Source: Diplolepis rosae (Eukaryota > Arthropoda > Insecta > Hymenoptera > Diplolepididae). From it: a stretch of 64,000 nucleotides of DNA. A program made the translations under genes and the position numbers. Positions 24,701 to 36,960 of the stretch are shown piece after piece. The notes under the pieces are model-generated. The model ran no database searches. It was not told the origin of the DNA and was given only the letters and a program-made list of their open reading frames with translations. Positions within the stretch are counted from its first letter, which is position 1. Each line of letters opens with the position of its first letter. The stretch lies in the NCBI GenBank assembly GCA_030998225.1, contig JAPYXD010000680.1:5456001-5520000 (forward strand). The letters run 5' to 3'.

Positions 24701-27282
24701 GGACTATGAATCAAGTTAGTAAAAGACTTTCGACTAGTTTAGATTTATAAAGTAGACAGATTGATAACGTACTATAAATATAATTGAATTACAGACAGTA
24801 TAAACTCTTATTGATGGATCCTAGCAGAATGTTTGTCATCAGCAACTGAGCTTTTTACTTCTGAGAAGTGAGGTACGCGTGGCGTTTCTCTCATTTATTC
24901 ACTGAAATGCTTTGAATGCTTCTCTTTTATAACGTAACACCGAGAGGAGGTCAGAGTTTTTATTTTCGAGTGCAAGCCCCCACAGTCGTTACTTTTGGAA
25001 CGTCGCGCGTGCGACGATGCGTTCTCTGGTTTTTTCCCGGTAAACCAGTCAGATAGGATAGAGCTGTCCGTCGCTCGAGTAAGCCGAGTAGCCATGCCGC
25101 CATCGTCGACATTCCCGGCTTGTCGCCTCTTTGCTGGACTGACAGTCGTCCACGATCTGCCACCGGAGATGCTGCCTCTCTCTATTTCTCTCTTTTCCTT
25201 TACCGTTACAGACAATACTCTATAAAGAGTATCAGCTTTTGCAACCTTCAACCTAATTGAGCTGTAGAAATATCGCAAGCTGTCGATCAATACCTCACAA
25301 TTAGAGATTGCAATACAATGCTCCACGGCATAGATCTTTACATTTAATTAGTCAACTCCTGAATTACACGCTTTCTATTCACCACAACTTCCGTATCGGT
25401 ATCTCCACTCAAGTGTAGCGATTAGAGATACTGGTTCTAACTCCCCGTTAACAAATGAATTCAAATATTACATTGTTCAAGATAAAGAACATGATGCAGA
25501 AAAATTTCATTATATTATCCTCTCCTGGGATAATCCACTCTTCTTGTGGATAGTCTAGCTTCTAGATCCCTAATGAGCAATTTGTTCTTTGGAGAAAGAT
25601 TCTCGGCATGGAGCATGATAGGCATTTTGTGGTCATTAAAGTCTCTTAGCGTATAACCCATGAGCTTCGTAAGACGAAGTAATGCACACGTATGGCGTGA
25701 AGCTGATTATTTTATAGGCGCAGGTCTTTCAGATAAGTAGGCTTTTGCTATGAACCTACGTCAGTTAGAGAGGCCTAATGCTTGGTCAGGCTATGAACAT
25801 GCATGTTCAACATAGGACGTGTTCTTGCAAATATTACAGCAAACGTCTACTCTACGTGCTCGTTTCTCTTTTCCTTTTTTAAACCATTAGATCCTTCATA
25901 TTCTCTGTCGTCTTTGGTGTTGCCTCTTATATTCTTCAGAGTCTGTGATTACCCACACAGAAGTTTACTATGTGCTCGTGCACGCACAATGGGACATAGT
26001 GCACTTGACGACCCTCGCACATTCACTTACGCAAATGGAATACAGATACAGCTAATTGTTCAGCGTACAACGTTCACCCATGCCGAGTCACGTGATCATG
26101 GATCCTGTAAACACATGTTTGTATATCTGCATTCTACATACAAGCACAAACCAAGGACATAACTATACCTTTGCAAAGTAATTGTGCGAGTCTTGCATGT
26201 CAATCTGCGTGACGAAGAGGCACACCCACAGGGAACTTCCGGTTGTTGGAGTGAGCTAAGCTGATACGATATGGTAGATATCGATAAGCATATTTTAGGG
26301 CAATTCAAATGCAGAGTCATTCTTAGTATCATTTTGTGTAGTGTATTTTGAGTCATTTCACTTCAAATTTCAACAGTATTTTATTTTAATATATTGACAG
26401 TAAAACCATTCTCAGGTTCTTCTTTATTTATAAATATATTTATATAAGTAGGCGTCTTTTATTTAACTAAAAAGATACTATAAATATTGATAAATAATTA
26501 TATAAACCAAAAATCCTTAAAATTCTCTTCATGTTTTCTTATATTCTTTAAACTCTGTAATATTCTTGGTTATATTACTTGAACTTAAATTCTCGAAAAT
26601 TCAAGAACTCTACACGTGACCAGGTTGATCCATGGCCTTAAGAATAAGTGTTTAAAAATTCATAAGGTGGATAAATTATAACACTAGAGGATATTTCCAA
26701 TTGCGGGTACTATCAGCATTAAGAGGATGAGAAGGACGTCGCACTTATTTGTGATTCTGGTCCCACAATCATACATCCTGAAATTCCCCTTAGACCACCT
26801 CGAAAGTATGGTTCCTTTCGAGGACCTTCTTACTCTTGGCTGCATAAAAGTCGACATACCAGATGTGCCGCGCTGCGTCATCCGCGATTTACTGCGATAA
26901 CTTTTGCGCCCAGGTAATTTGTACCTGTTGCACTGCTGGCAACGTCCTCAACGGCACCGACAATTTTACTCGACGACGAAGACGAAGAGGAACGAAGTGG
27001 AGAAGAGCAGAGGGCAGACCAAACCTTTCGCGCATCCTTAAAGGCGCGAGCATGCTGAGAACCTTCCTCAACGCCGTACTTTATAACCCATGTGGACAGC
27101 CACTGTATTTATGCTTATGTGATACCGGAAACTGGTCTTGGGGTCAATGTTGATCGAGCATTCTTAAAATAAATTCTTAAATCTAGAGTTCTTGTGCAAC
27201 ACTCCCGTATAACGACAAAACATACTTAAGTCACATTTCAGCGAAAAAATCTCTAGCATAAGTAAAATCGTGAGAAAATACT
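24701..27282. other. Non-coding stretch with a CG-rich patch
   Basis: 24990-25170 is rich in CpG and free of repeats, with long overlapping frames on both strands, as expected from composition alone. 26860-27070 is similar. Both could be regulatory DNA or old gene fragments. I see no domain, splice structure or RNA in them. Confidence 0.3.
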
Positions 27283-27656
27283 AAGTTACAGTTACTTTTT
27301 TCAAAAAAGTAACTTGTTACAGTTACAGCTACTGGTGAAAGTAACTTAAGTTGCTTGTTTACAAAACAAATGAAAACCAGCATGCAAGCGCGATATTGGT
27401 TATCTTTTGTTTTCTCGCTGTGCACAATTTTTAAAATTCTCATCCTTTGTATAAAAGCAATCAAAAGAAAGATATACAGAAAATACAAAGTAACGAAAAA
27501 GTAACCGAAAGAAAAGTTACTAGTTACTGAGGAAATAGTAACTAAATTACGTTACACTTACTTTTTTCTAAAAGTAACGAAGTTATTGAAAAAGTTACAA
27601 GTAACGTAACTTTTGAAGTAACTTCGTTACATTTAACGAGTTACTACCCAACACTG
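27283..27656. mobile_element. hAT-like non-autonomous element, one end preserved
   Basis: The segment is packed with AGTAAC and GTTACTT words in both orientations and ends in ACGAGTTACTACCCAACACTG. On the other strand this begins CAGTGTTGGGTAGTAAC, the typical start of a widespread family of hAT-type non-autonomous elements (from memory). No matching left terminus is visible, so it is truncated or rearranged. Confidence 0.6.
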
Positions 27657-30138
27657 CAAAAAATATACTACACTAATAAGAATGTTCTGAAACCTTTACA
27701 ATTTTCATTTTAAGGACGGAAACTACATTAGGAGAGCGAATATAGTGTTTTCTGGAATTTTTTAAGGGGAAGAACACTATGAAATTTTTTTAGAATTTAG
27801 GTATCTTTTATTCATGTTTTGAAGTACATCTGGTAATTTTTTCAAATTTTTCCAGCCACAAATCGACAAATTATTAGCTGTTGCCCAGGGCAGGTTCGAG
27901 TTAGCATTTTGCAAAAACTTTAGAGGTCCCAATTTTTATCTGAAATCAATCCAACGATTTGTCTACATCATTAGGATGTTTTTTAAGAATAGAAACCAAC
28001 CTCCGGTGAAAATTTTTTTATTGAATCTTTTTGGAGTGTTTAAAAAAAGGTATCAATTTTCACCATTTTTTTAGTTATTTGCAATAATAAACAAAGTTCA
28101 AAAATATTATCATCTCGAATGTAGGTTCATTTTTTCGGGAATTAAATAAAGTAAAGGTATATCAATTTTCAGAATAATCGGTTTGTGTGTTTTCCTCCAT
28201 TAAAGAGGTAACAAATGATTATGTAAAATATAAGTTACTTTAAAGTAAACCTGCCTAAAAATTGTGGAAAAATTAATTACATTTTTCTTAAAATTACAAT
28301 AATTAAATAAATTTTAATAAAATTGATTTTAAAGTTACAAAACTCTAAGAGAATTTTCAGTAACATGTTAGTACATAAATTCATCTTATTGTTCTCTCTC
28401 TATAATTTTTGGTCAATAACAGATTTGGCAAGTGATTTTACGCTTTTCGTTGTACGTTTAAATAGTGTTTCAAACTGGAATACTTTCTGAATTCGCAATA
28501 GAAAGCTAAAGAATATCACATCGTTTTATCCTGGCACTGGATTGTCTATAATATTTGTATCCTTATGGTATTGTGCAAGAATATTTTAGCTTAGGGAATT
28601 TATTCAGGTTAATCAAATGCTAAGAATAAAGTCAGTCATGGTGTGTAGGATTAGGTTGGCATATTCTGCATTAGCAATTTACCAACTCCACCCTATTGAA
28701 CAGGTATCCATTCCATTAACACGAATAAAACATTACTTAATTTTAATTCTATTGTTCCTCCATATAAAACAAAAAGAACACAATCAACATTATCCTTGCT
28801 TAAAGTAGTTGAACTATTTATTCCCTTGGATGTATGGAGAGTTCTCTAAGGAATAGAGGAATACCATCTAGAATTCTTGAAGACATTCTTCACATAGATT
28901 CTTAAATCTCAATTTTAAAAGGAATGCTCTAAATACCATTTCTCGAAGTACAAGTCTTGAATTTAATACCTATCTTCAAATAATAGCTCGGTGCATGTAG
29001 TGGAACTAATTGAAAGGTGAAAAATGATGAAAACGAAACTCAGCAGAGCGGAATCGCATGAAATTCAACGTTATGAAGAAATCGAACACGATTGGTTGGA
29101 AGGTCTTGTTCATTGTTCCTAAAAGAAACAGACCCTTGAGTCTGGGATTGAAAAAAATTGATTTACCATAAGTATATCGCGAGGTATGGAGAAAAATAGA
29201 ACGAATAGAGAACCAAGGTGACCTTCGATGGAAAGAACAGAACCATGCTCTTGGTGTACACGATCTCGCGAGCAGATGTTGTTCGGCCTCTCGAGGGGGA
29301 TCCGCATTGGATTGTATTCCGTATATACTTCGATTGAAATCGATATTCTGCCCAAGGTCATATAAAACGAAATCAGAGGAACAATGGCGTCTCGTGGCAT
29401 CCACAACACAAGAGAATAGCACTATGGCGAGTGAGACTGCTCCTCCTTTTGCTTATTTTTTTCTCTCTCGTCTACGATATAAAGCATAAAGCATCTGGTT
29501 CCAAGGCATCTTGATCGGGAGAGGAAAAAAAACACTGGTTCCTCTAAAGTGTCCATCGATTACAATACAATGTTGTGAATTACAATCTCTAGTAGTGATA
29601 ATGTTCTGATGTGTTTCTGTAGCTGAAATCAAGAATAGAATATTGTATTAAAAGGTTGTTTGCAGATTCAATAACATTCACATATATCTTGAACAGATTA
29701 GCTCCAACAGATAATTACTGCCATGTATTCAAATAAGTTCTTCCTTAGATGTTTAAACATATCCAGAACACTTTAGATTTATTATGACTATGCTCAGATT
29801 TAGGTTGATGATTGGATAAGAAATCCAAATAGGTCAACACAAAACAGAATCTAGTATCTACTGTTTTATGAAGATAATCATCTAGACTATCAATCTTACC
29901 CCTATCAATATATCTACGCTTCCTTGATCATGAATTCATTAGCATGGTTGTTTTGTGGTGTATCTTCGATCTTCTTGATGAAACAGCCATCAGCAAATGT
30001 ACGAACTTCTTGTCTTCAAGAGAGCAGCAGTCTTGGTGGGAAAATTATTTGACCAACCACCTATAAATCATCTCTTCCTGGCTTTATATCTTTTCTTTTT
30101 GTTCGTCTCATCCACGCACTTTCGTTTCTCTCTGCAAC
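27657..30138. other. Non-coding stretch, nothing recognised
   Basis: Presumed intron. 29000-29480 is less AT-rich. No exon, RNA or repeat could be supported. Confidence 0.4.
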
Positions 30139-31050
30139 TCTTTATGAAGAACATTAATTTGCAAAACTTGTAACTAGAGATTTTTAAGTAAGAATAATAA
30201 ATGTTTATCTATTTATTATAAATGACAATCCTTACAATTTTGGCCACTGTACTCTATTGTAATCGGTATAAGGCAGATGGTAGTCAATATGTTGTTAAAA
30301 CACAGTTCTATTGGAAATAATATAAGTAGTACTAAATACCATAGAAATAGTACTCAATGGATTTGAGTACAATACAGAAGGTTTACAACACCTAAGATAG
30401 TTGTATGTACCAATTGTTTTGTGCACAATATTATACAGTTATTATAACAATTATAGTGGATACAGTGGGTACTATAATACAATACAATACAATATATTGG
30501 TTACTGTGCCCAAATGTATTGGATACAATAAATTCAGTACCCAATATGATATTAGAAACGAATTGTATTGCAAATAATATCAACATTATGCAATACTAAA
30601 CAGCTGGTTCCTAACAAAATTGACTATAATTCCAAAGGTGCTCAATTCCTAGTACAGTTTTAGGTACAAATTGTATTGTATACAGTACAGATAATACCTA
30701 CTACTTTACGCATAGTATCTATTCCAACTTGGTCCAACACCGGTACACAACACTCAATATCTTATTCGAAACCAGTTGTACTGAGTACTATATAGATACT
30801 ACCCCAGACTAAACAGATATTGTACCCATCAAAACCGGGTAAAATAAAGAAGATGCTCAATACCCTAAATAGTTTCAAGTACCAATTAAATTGGATGCAA
30901 TAATTTACAATTGCATGTAGATATTACCCCTTACTATAAAAATTGTACCTAATTTAAATTAGTACCATTGCTCTTCATGAAAAACATTGATTTAGAAAAC
31001 TTGAAATTAGAGATTTTAAGTACGAATAATACATTTTTATTCATTAATTG
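30139..31050. repeat. TACAAT/GGTACC-rich repeat, copy 2, between direct repeats
   Basis: The repeat body (30220-30970) aligns with 21540-22440. It is bracketed by a diverged direct repeat of about 80 bp: TTTATGAAGAACATTAATTT at 30141 and CTTCATGAAAAACATTGATTT at 30972, each followed by an AAAACTTG..., TTAGAGATTTTTAAGTA-like passage and an ATTTATT tail. This could be a large target duplication or the remains of a larger tandem unit. Confidence 0.5.
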
Positions 31051-31565
31051 TTGTCATCTCTGCCTAAATGGTTTAATTTATAGCAATTGTCCTTTCCTTC
31101 TATTAATGAAATAAAAATTGTTCAGTCTCTCTCAAGGGAATTAAATAAATGAGCCTGGAATGAAAAAAAGAGTCTAAGCTACTCAAGCGAATCACCAGGT
31201 CCGAGATGTTGAGGATGGGGTTGTACTACCCCATAAATAACCACCGTTGGGAGCCAGCGGCGTCCATCACCGCCCCCACGTCCATCTGTCTGTCCGTCCC
31301 ATTGGGCCAGTTCCACCGTCGAAGTGCAGCTAACAAAATCGTGTTGGCCCTCGGAAATTAGTCATCGCGAGCATTATAAATGGGCCCTTCTCTTCACCCG
31401 CTATATCCCGTTTCAGGAACATTAAACGAAATTAAACAAAGATGGCTGCTGAGCCTTCCGTGTACCGGTGTGCTGTCTTCCTTTTCGGAAAACAATTCAC
31501 CGGAAATTATTTTCATAGCTGAATGAATTTCGATTAGATTTTGATGACTTATTTCTCTGTTCCAG
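31051..31565. other. 3' end of the long upstream ds intron
   Basis: 31200-31340 is unusually C-rich and complex for this intron. The stretch ends in a good acceptor (TTATTTCTCTGTTCCAG) at 31565, followed directly by EC-repeat coding sequence. Confidence 0.6.
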
Positions 31566-31746
31566 GTACAAGCCACGGATCCGGACTGTGGGGTTAATTC
31601 TATGGTCAACTACACTCTGGCGGTCAGCAATATTGCTAACGAACAACTTCTGGTACGAAGTGATACTGGAGAGATTTGCGTCAAGTCACCTCTTGATAGG
31701 GAGTCTGCATCCTATCTGGAGTTACCTGTCATTGCAACTGATAGAG
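31566..31746 (+). CDS. dachsous exon A: part of EC repeat ~6
   Basis: Encodes 60 codons plus one base of an extracellular cadherin repeat of Dachsous, the heterophilic partner of Fat in planar polarity and Hippo signalling. The exon opens inside the repeat with the calcium-binding TDPDCG segment (residues 4-9), then MVNYTL, and has LDRE at residues 43-46 and ATDRG at its end. The acceptor is ...TTCCAG and the donor is GAG|GTAAAT. It enters in phase 0 and leaves in phase 1. The first strand of the repeat must lie in an exon upstream of the window. From memory the fly protein has SASDPDCGVNAMVNYTI at this place. Another giant cadherin is possible but much less likely given the colinearity of all eleven exons. 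Confidence 0.9.
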
Positions 31747-32742
31747 GTAAATAATTAAATTTACCTTAAATTTAATAACACTTTTTAGAAATCAGAGGAA
31801 ATAAAATCAATTTCAATGCTTTTTGGAAGACGCAATAATACATTTCTTTAAGAAAATTCGTTTAGGTCAAAATTATTAGTTTATTGAGGGTACGTTATGG
31901 ACGTGACTTTATCCAATATTTTTCGTCCTTCCCATTCTTAAATTAATAACTCAGAGGATTCTCCATGGCAGATGAACGTCAAAAAATGATCAAGGTATTT
32001 TTACCTGCATTGGAAAATCCATCAATGACATGCCCTTAATAGATATCTGATATTTCAGATTTTTTCTTGATCTCCCTGTAACTGATCCTCATTCTATTCG
32101 AATATCAATAAACAATAGCTCAGTTTGCCCATTAAAACATTCTCTACAATTCTACTCCTTAAAATTTTATTCAATTTATTTTTTTTAAACTCCACACTAC
32201 AAATTTTGCTGCTTTAAGAATTTATACAAAAAATAATTCAATGAGTAGAATTATAGATAATTTTCTAATAAAGGAAACGAGCTCTTGTTTGCTAAGATTG
32301 AATGGAGATTAATATTAGTTGCAGAGTGGTTAAATATAAATAAAATGTCAACAAAAAATTGATAAGCATTCCCTATCATTCTGAACCAATCAGAAAAGCG
32401 TTTTGGAAGTTTTCAATCCGAATCAGTCTCAACTCAGATTGGTGCCTAGGATTCAGCCGGATTGAATTTCAATCGATTTGCATTGAACAAGATCCAAAAC
32501 TTTTGCCAAGGATGTCACATCACTTTTAAACCATGAGAAATATTAATGCTCCGAGCCTTACACTTTTTCTCTCACACTTACACAGTGTGATCTGAAAATA
32601 ACCGAACTTTTAATTTAAATAATAGAACACGTAGCGCCATCTATTAAACGTTGGCAGCGTTAGAAAGGTAGATTTTTTTTCTTTCAAGCGCAACCAAGTT
32701 CAAGCAAATAGTTGGCAGGTCACAAAATTACGCACGTTTTAA

Positions 32743-32825
32743 CACTAGAACTACCAAGGGGGGTCAAAATGACTTGTTTAAAATGGTAGAAGGTAGGTAT
32801 ACCTCAATCGTCGGTAGTTCTAGTG
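32743..32825. mobile_element. Tiny piggyBac-like MITE nested in mariner copy 1
   Basis: 83 bp with perfect 13-bp inverted ends CACTAGAACTACC and GGTAGTTCTAGTG, flanked on each side by TTAA (32739-32742 and 32826-32829). Mariner copy 3 has the empty site (CACGTTTTAATGGCAG). TTAA duplication is the signature of piggyBac-type elements, and the end resembles the known CCCTAGAA-type piggyBac terminus (from memory). Confidence 0.8.
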
Positions 32826-32865
32826 TTAATGACAGCAGTTTTTGTGGTTATGTCGTAAAAACACA

Positions 32866-33487
32866 ATGGAACAAAGAGCAAATATTAAATTTTGTTTTAA
32901 ACTCGGTAAAAAATTTGCTGATACTTTCAAATTATTGAAAAAAGTTTATGGTGATGATTGTATGAGTCGTACTCAAGTTTACACGTGATTTACACGATTT
33001 AAAAATGGCCGTGACGATTCAAATGATGATCCAAGACCTGGACGACCAGAAGCATCAAATCATGCTAAGTTAGTGGAAAAAGTACGTGAAATAATCGCTA
33101 TCGATGCAAATTTCACTCTGAGAATGCTGGCAGAAGAATTAAATTCATCTTATTGTAAAATCTACACAATATTAACTGAAGATTTGGGTATAAAAAAGGT
33201 CTGTGCACGTTTTGTTCCACATCAGTTAAATGCACCACCTCACAAGACCAAAAAAGTCAACGAATTTTTGATGAAAAAACAGATTTGTGTCATCGACCAC
33301 CCTCCGTATTCGTCTGATCTATCACCATGTGACTATTTTCTGTCCCCAAAACTGAAAACTGCAATGAAAGAAGCTTTTTACATAGGTGCTAAAGAACGTC
33401 CCAAAAACCGAGTTTAAAAAGTCTATGGATAAATTGGTTGATCGTTCCAAACGTTGTATTGAATTAAATGGATCCTATTTTGAATAA
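32866..33487 (+). pseudogene. mariner transposase pseudogene, copy 1
   Basis: Starts MEQRANIKFCFKLGK, typical of the N-terminal helix-turn-helix region of mariner transposases. Codon 41 is TGA where copy 3 has Trp (TGG). The central region with the first two catalytic aspartates is missing: the frame passes from the CARFVP motif straight into APPHKTKKVNEFL. The third catalytic position (SPCDYF) remains. A deletion near 33385 then shifts the frame before the conserved tail. It cannot make active transposase. Confidence 0.85.
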
Positions 33488-33567
33488 ATATTAGCTTCGA
33501 AACATAATACCATGCTTGTTTCATTCTATAACTAAAAAGTTCCGTTATTTTTAGATCACACTGTGTA

Positions 33568-34488
33568 CCAGGTGTACAAGTATTCAACCGGTAATTTTTT
33601 TGAGAAAATACACGTTTATTTAATAAAAATGGTTATACATTCAATCTTCAAAGTAATGGCCATTGCTAGCCACACATTTTTCCCATCTCTCTGGCAATTT
33701 GTGTATGCCTCGCCAAAAAAATTGTTCGTTTTTTGAATCAAACCAGTCATCGAGCCATTTTTTCACATTTTCGTACGAATCGAAGCGCTGTTCAGCAAGT
33801 GCGTGCCCCATTGATGAAAATAAGTGGTAGTCAGATGGAGCCAAGTCTGGTGAATAAGCCGCATGGGGGAGGGCTTCCCAGCTGTACGAATTTACCAATT
33901 CCCGAGTCTTTTTTGTTCGATGTGCTGGTGCATTGTCATCAAGAAAAACCACTTCGTGTTGCCTAGTTTGATATTCTGGACGTTTTTGGTGCAAAGCACG
34001 ATTCAAATCGGCCAATTGTTGTTAGTAGCGTTGACCAGTAACTGTTTCACCTGGTTTCAGAAGGTCAAACCAGATAACACCCTTCTGATCCCAATCTTCG
34101 AACTTTTTTGGTGGTTTTCCACGATCTTCGTTTCTCACATCAAAATTATCACTTTTGAATTTTTTAAACCACTCGAAACACTGTGTTTTGCCTAGAGCAT
34201 GCTGGCCGTAAGCTTCCACAAGCATTCGATGAGCTTCCAAAGCAGATTTCTTCAATTGGTAACAGAAAATCAATGATGTCCGCAAATCGTAGTTTGAAGG
34301 CACAAAAATCGACATTTTTACTAGCGAAAAAAAATTAGTTATTGTATGAAACTTGATTGTTTATGAACTGAATATTGTTGACAGAACTCAATGTGAAGAA
34401 ATGGCGTCAATGATTTGGTTTGACAGAGCGTATAGTTTTATCTAGCGACACATAGATGTCATTACCGGTTTCATACTTGTACACCTGG
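33568..34488 (-). mobile_element. Second mariner type, internally deleted
   Basis: The ends are CCAGGTGTACAAGTAT and the complement ATACTTGTACACCTGG, about 25 bp with some mismatches. TA lies on both sides, at 33566-33567 and 34489-34490. The left TA is the same dinucleotide that bounds mariner copy 1. The 921-bp element encodes a broken transposase of a different mariner lineage on the minus strand. Confidence 0.9.
33641..34315 (-). pseudogene. Transposase pseudogene of the second mariner type
   Basis: Begins MSIFVPSNYDLRT at 34315, with a mariner-type N-terminal HTH (RMLVEAYG, FEWFKKF). After PPKKFED the frame jumps to WDQKGV, so the second HTH, linker and first catalytic Asp are deleted. 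A TAA at 34022-34024 interrupts it between QRY and QQLADLNRAL. The second catalytic Asp (FLDDNAP) and third (APSDYHLF) are present with the 34-residue spacing of DD34D mariners, and the usual LPERWEKCVAS tail follows. Not functional. Confidence 0.85.
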
Positions 34489-35919
34489 TAAGTTAACATA
34501 AAATTTGTTAGGACATGGTATTGTCATTTGTACTTTTTGAACAATTAAGTGATCCAATCCTTATGATCAGCTAGAACAATTCTTAAAAAATGATTTGAAA
34601 ATTTGTTCTTTCCGATCACAAGTATTCTTTTATGATTCCACAAAGCCAGAGCCCAGAAGAGAAGACTTGGTTAAACGAAGAATTGAATATCAGAGAGGTA
34701 CTGAAGAAATGAGAAGAGATGAGAAGAGAAAACTAAGGGTAGCGGAAGTAGATGGTAGTGAGTTGAGGAGATGAAGAAAGGAAGTGGGAACCATGTTGGT
34801 AGGCATGAGAAGATGTTGCTATCGCCAAGGTAGGATCTGCGGTAGCTCTATAATAGGCTGTATGATTTATGTCACGACTGTTCTGTGCCCATTTTCAACG
34901 TCTATGCAGTTTGCCCTTATGGGAAGGACAATGACTGAGGTCCATTGATCCGTCGTACCAGAAAGTTAACCAACTACTTGCTACGTGACCCGTAACTGAG
35001 CTTTTCTTACACTGAGTCTACATTCAAGATACTGTTGAAGAGTCGAAAAAAGCTTCGTCACTCTGAACTTTCAACCATGGTTTCATCTTCTTCCATAAAT
35101 CAACAACGAAAGACATTAGGAAATCGATCTTTGGTTTTAGAATAGAATCTTCACTTGACTTTGCTTTCACTATTCACTTAAGCGAAGACAATTATTCGCC
35201 AGAAAAGTCATGGAATAAAATTACAGGTCACGAAATAAGATTCTTGAAGGAATTGTGTTTTTTGCTATTTCGTGGGAGTCATGACTTTATATTATGCTTA
35301 TGGTCTGAGTCGTTATTTTATGCATATGAGTTCTGTTGTTTGAATCATGCTATGCATATCTCCCTGAAATAACTTTCAGGTTTAGGTTATGCATACTAAA
35401 CATTTCTTTTGAGAGTAATGTTAGAATTCTGGTAAATTTTTTTTGTAGATGAGTTATTTTTAAGATGAACTGATCAAAATAACAGGTTTGATGTCTATTA
35501 ACTGGGGACATCGATAAATAACTAGGAATTCTGATTGAGTTCTGAAGAACTAAGATTGTAAGATCGGATTAAGAATATTAGAAAAATAATCAAACTGGTA
35601 GAAAAATATCAACATTGTAAAATTGTTGTGGAAAATCTTCTCCGCTATAACTTATCTCAAGTTTCTTAACAATTAAAAACTTGAAATTAAGCATAGTTTT
35701 GAATAAATGTACTATAATTTCTTTCAATTAAATGTAGTTTAATAGAATTTGAATGAAATTAGTTTTAAAAAGTTTCATTTAATTTGATTTACTCAATTTT
35801 CTCGTTTTTGATTAACTTAAATTCTTGTAGAGTTAATGAAATGGAATTAAGTTGTTTATGAAAAGTAAAATTTGTTTGTATTCACTATAGAATGATTTTG
35901 AATTCGATTCAATAGGAAG

Positions 35920-36620
35920 TTGACAGAGAGATTCGTTTGCTTTAGCTCTCCCTGGATTAAGACGAATTGAAAAGGTGTTTTAGATTGATACCGGATTCGT
36001 TTTGATCCGATGGGATTGAATCTGCAATAGATGCATGTGTTGAGACCGGTTGAGATTTTATTCCAAAAGATCCCCGGGTTTATTCAGATTGACCTTCAAT
36101 AAATACGTGGATTAAACTACTGTAAGGAAGATACATTGGATTTGATTGTATTGAACTCGAGTTGATACATCTATTAATGCAGATTGAAAAGATGCCTCAG
36201 GCTGCTTTCGGATTCATTACGATTGAATTTCGAGCGGACGCACAGATTCTAAGGGATTAATAATATGTCTCAGATCAATTTCTTATTAGTCGTGATGTAA
36301 GTTTCGATTAATAAAAATGCTATCCGTCTTATTTTGGAGTTTCTTTTCACACCGGTCTGAGCTGTTTTAAATCTAATCAAAACTCAATGATCTCGGATTC
36401 TTTAGAATTATATTTTGAGTGAATCCATGAATTGAAACAAGTTGAAGAGATACCACAAATTACTATCAGATTCATTCAAATTTGATTTTGAGTAGGTGTC
36501 TGAATTCAAATCGTATACAAATAAATTGAGACGGACTGAATAGATGCCTCGAGTTGGCTCGCATTAATACGGAAACAGATTTCGGATTGGAATTCTATAC
36601 GGCGGATAGATTCCAATGGT
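35920..36620. repeat. Degenerate long-period repeat in ds intron
   Basis: Loose variants of a unit containing GATTGAAAAGATGCCTC, then TTCGGATTCATT, then GATTGAATTT and GAGT recur several times (for example 35950, 36180, 36430, 36530). Divergence is high and the period (roughly 80-130) is not regular. A stray relative lies at 32440-32490. Confidence 0.35.
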
Positions 36621-36769
36621 AATCTGTGGAACTTGAAAGTGCATTGTTGTTCATGTGCCGTTTTACAAACAGGACCTTTGGTAATTGTCGCTCGTTATCG
36701 ATACGATTGTCTGGTCGATACCTGCTAGCGATTTGGAATAACGTTACAATAGGGAATTATCGCCGGCGG

Positions 36770-36960
36770 ATATGACATAAGCGCCAAGCGCGGGGACGAT
36801 CGAAGACAAAAATTCACAGGTGATTTATAATGTTCAGCGATAGTTACCGCTTAGCGTCGGATTGTATGGGCATTGGACCGCCCAAGGGAATGCTGACCGA
36901 CGCATCGCGATAAATATCGCTAATACGCCGCCGCCGACGCCGCCGCCGTGTGAATAATGC
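36770..36960. other. CG-rich patch with GCCGCC repeats
   Basis: The segment ATCGCCGGCGG to CGCCGCCGCCGACGCCGCCG is very rich in CpG inside an AT-rich intron, with no open frame or splice signals that fit ds. The last part is a short GCC simple repeat. It may be regulatory DNA, but the sequence alone does not show that. Confidence 0.35.

Larger units (their letters stand above)
32581..33565 (+). mobile_element. mariner-family element, copy 1, internally deleted
   Basis: The terminal inverted repeats begin CACAGTGTGATCTGAAAATA and end ...TTTTTAGATCACACTGTG, with TA at 32579-32580 and 33566-33567. It encodes a broken transposase on the same strand. It belongs with 44456-45383 and 45951-46881. 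Relative to those it carries an 83-bp TTAA-flanked insertion (32743-32825) and has lost about 33 bp near the 3' end of the frame. It is immediately followed by another mariner that shares its right-hand TA. Confidence 0.9.

Noticed and set aside
24895..25326. 143-codon minus-strand frame
   Set aside because: It lies over a CpG-rich patch where all frames open up. No domain, splice or start context supports it.
26863..27153. 96-codon plus-strand frame with Arg and Cys runs
   Set aside because: It has simple-repeat character (CGACGAAGACG) and no recognisable fold. A cadherin exon was looked for here and not found.
1..31565. Hidden upstream cadherin exons (EC1-EC5)
   Set aside because: I scanned for DxNDN- and LDRE-coding words next to splice sites on the plus strand and found none. 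A single short exon lacking these motifs could have been missed.
33073..33417. 114-codon frame considered as an independent gene
   Set aside because: It is the internal part of the broken mariner transposase of copy 1, downstream of its premature stop.
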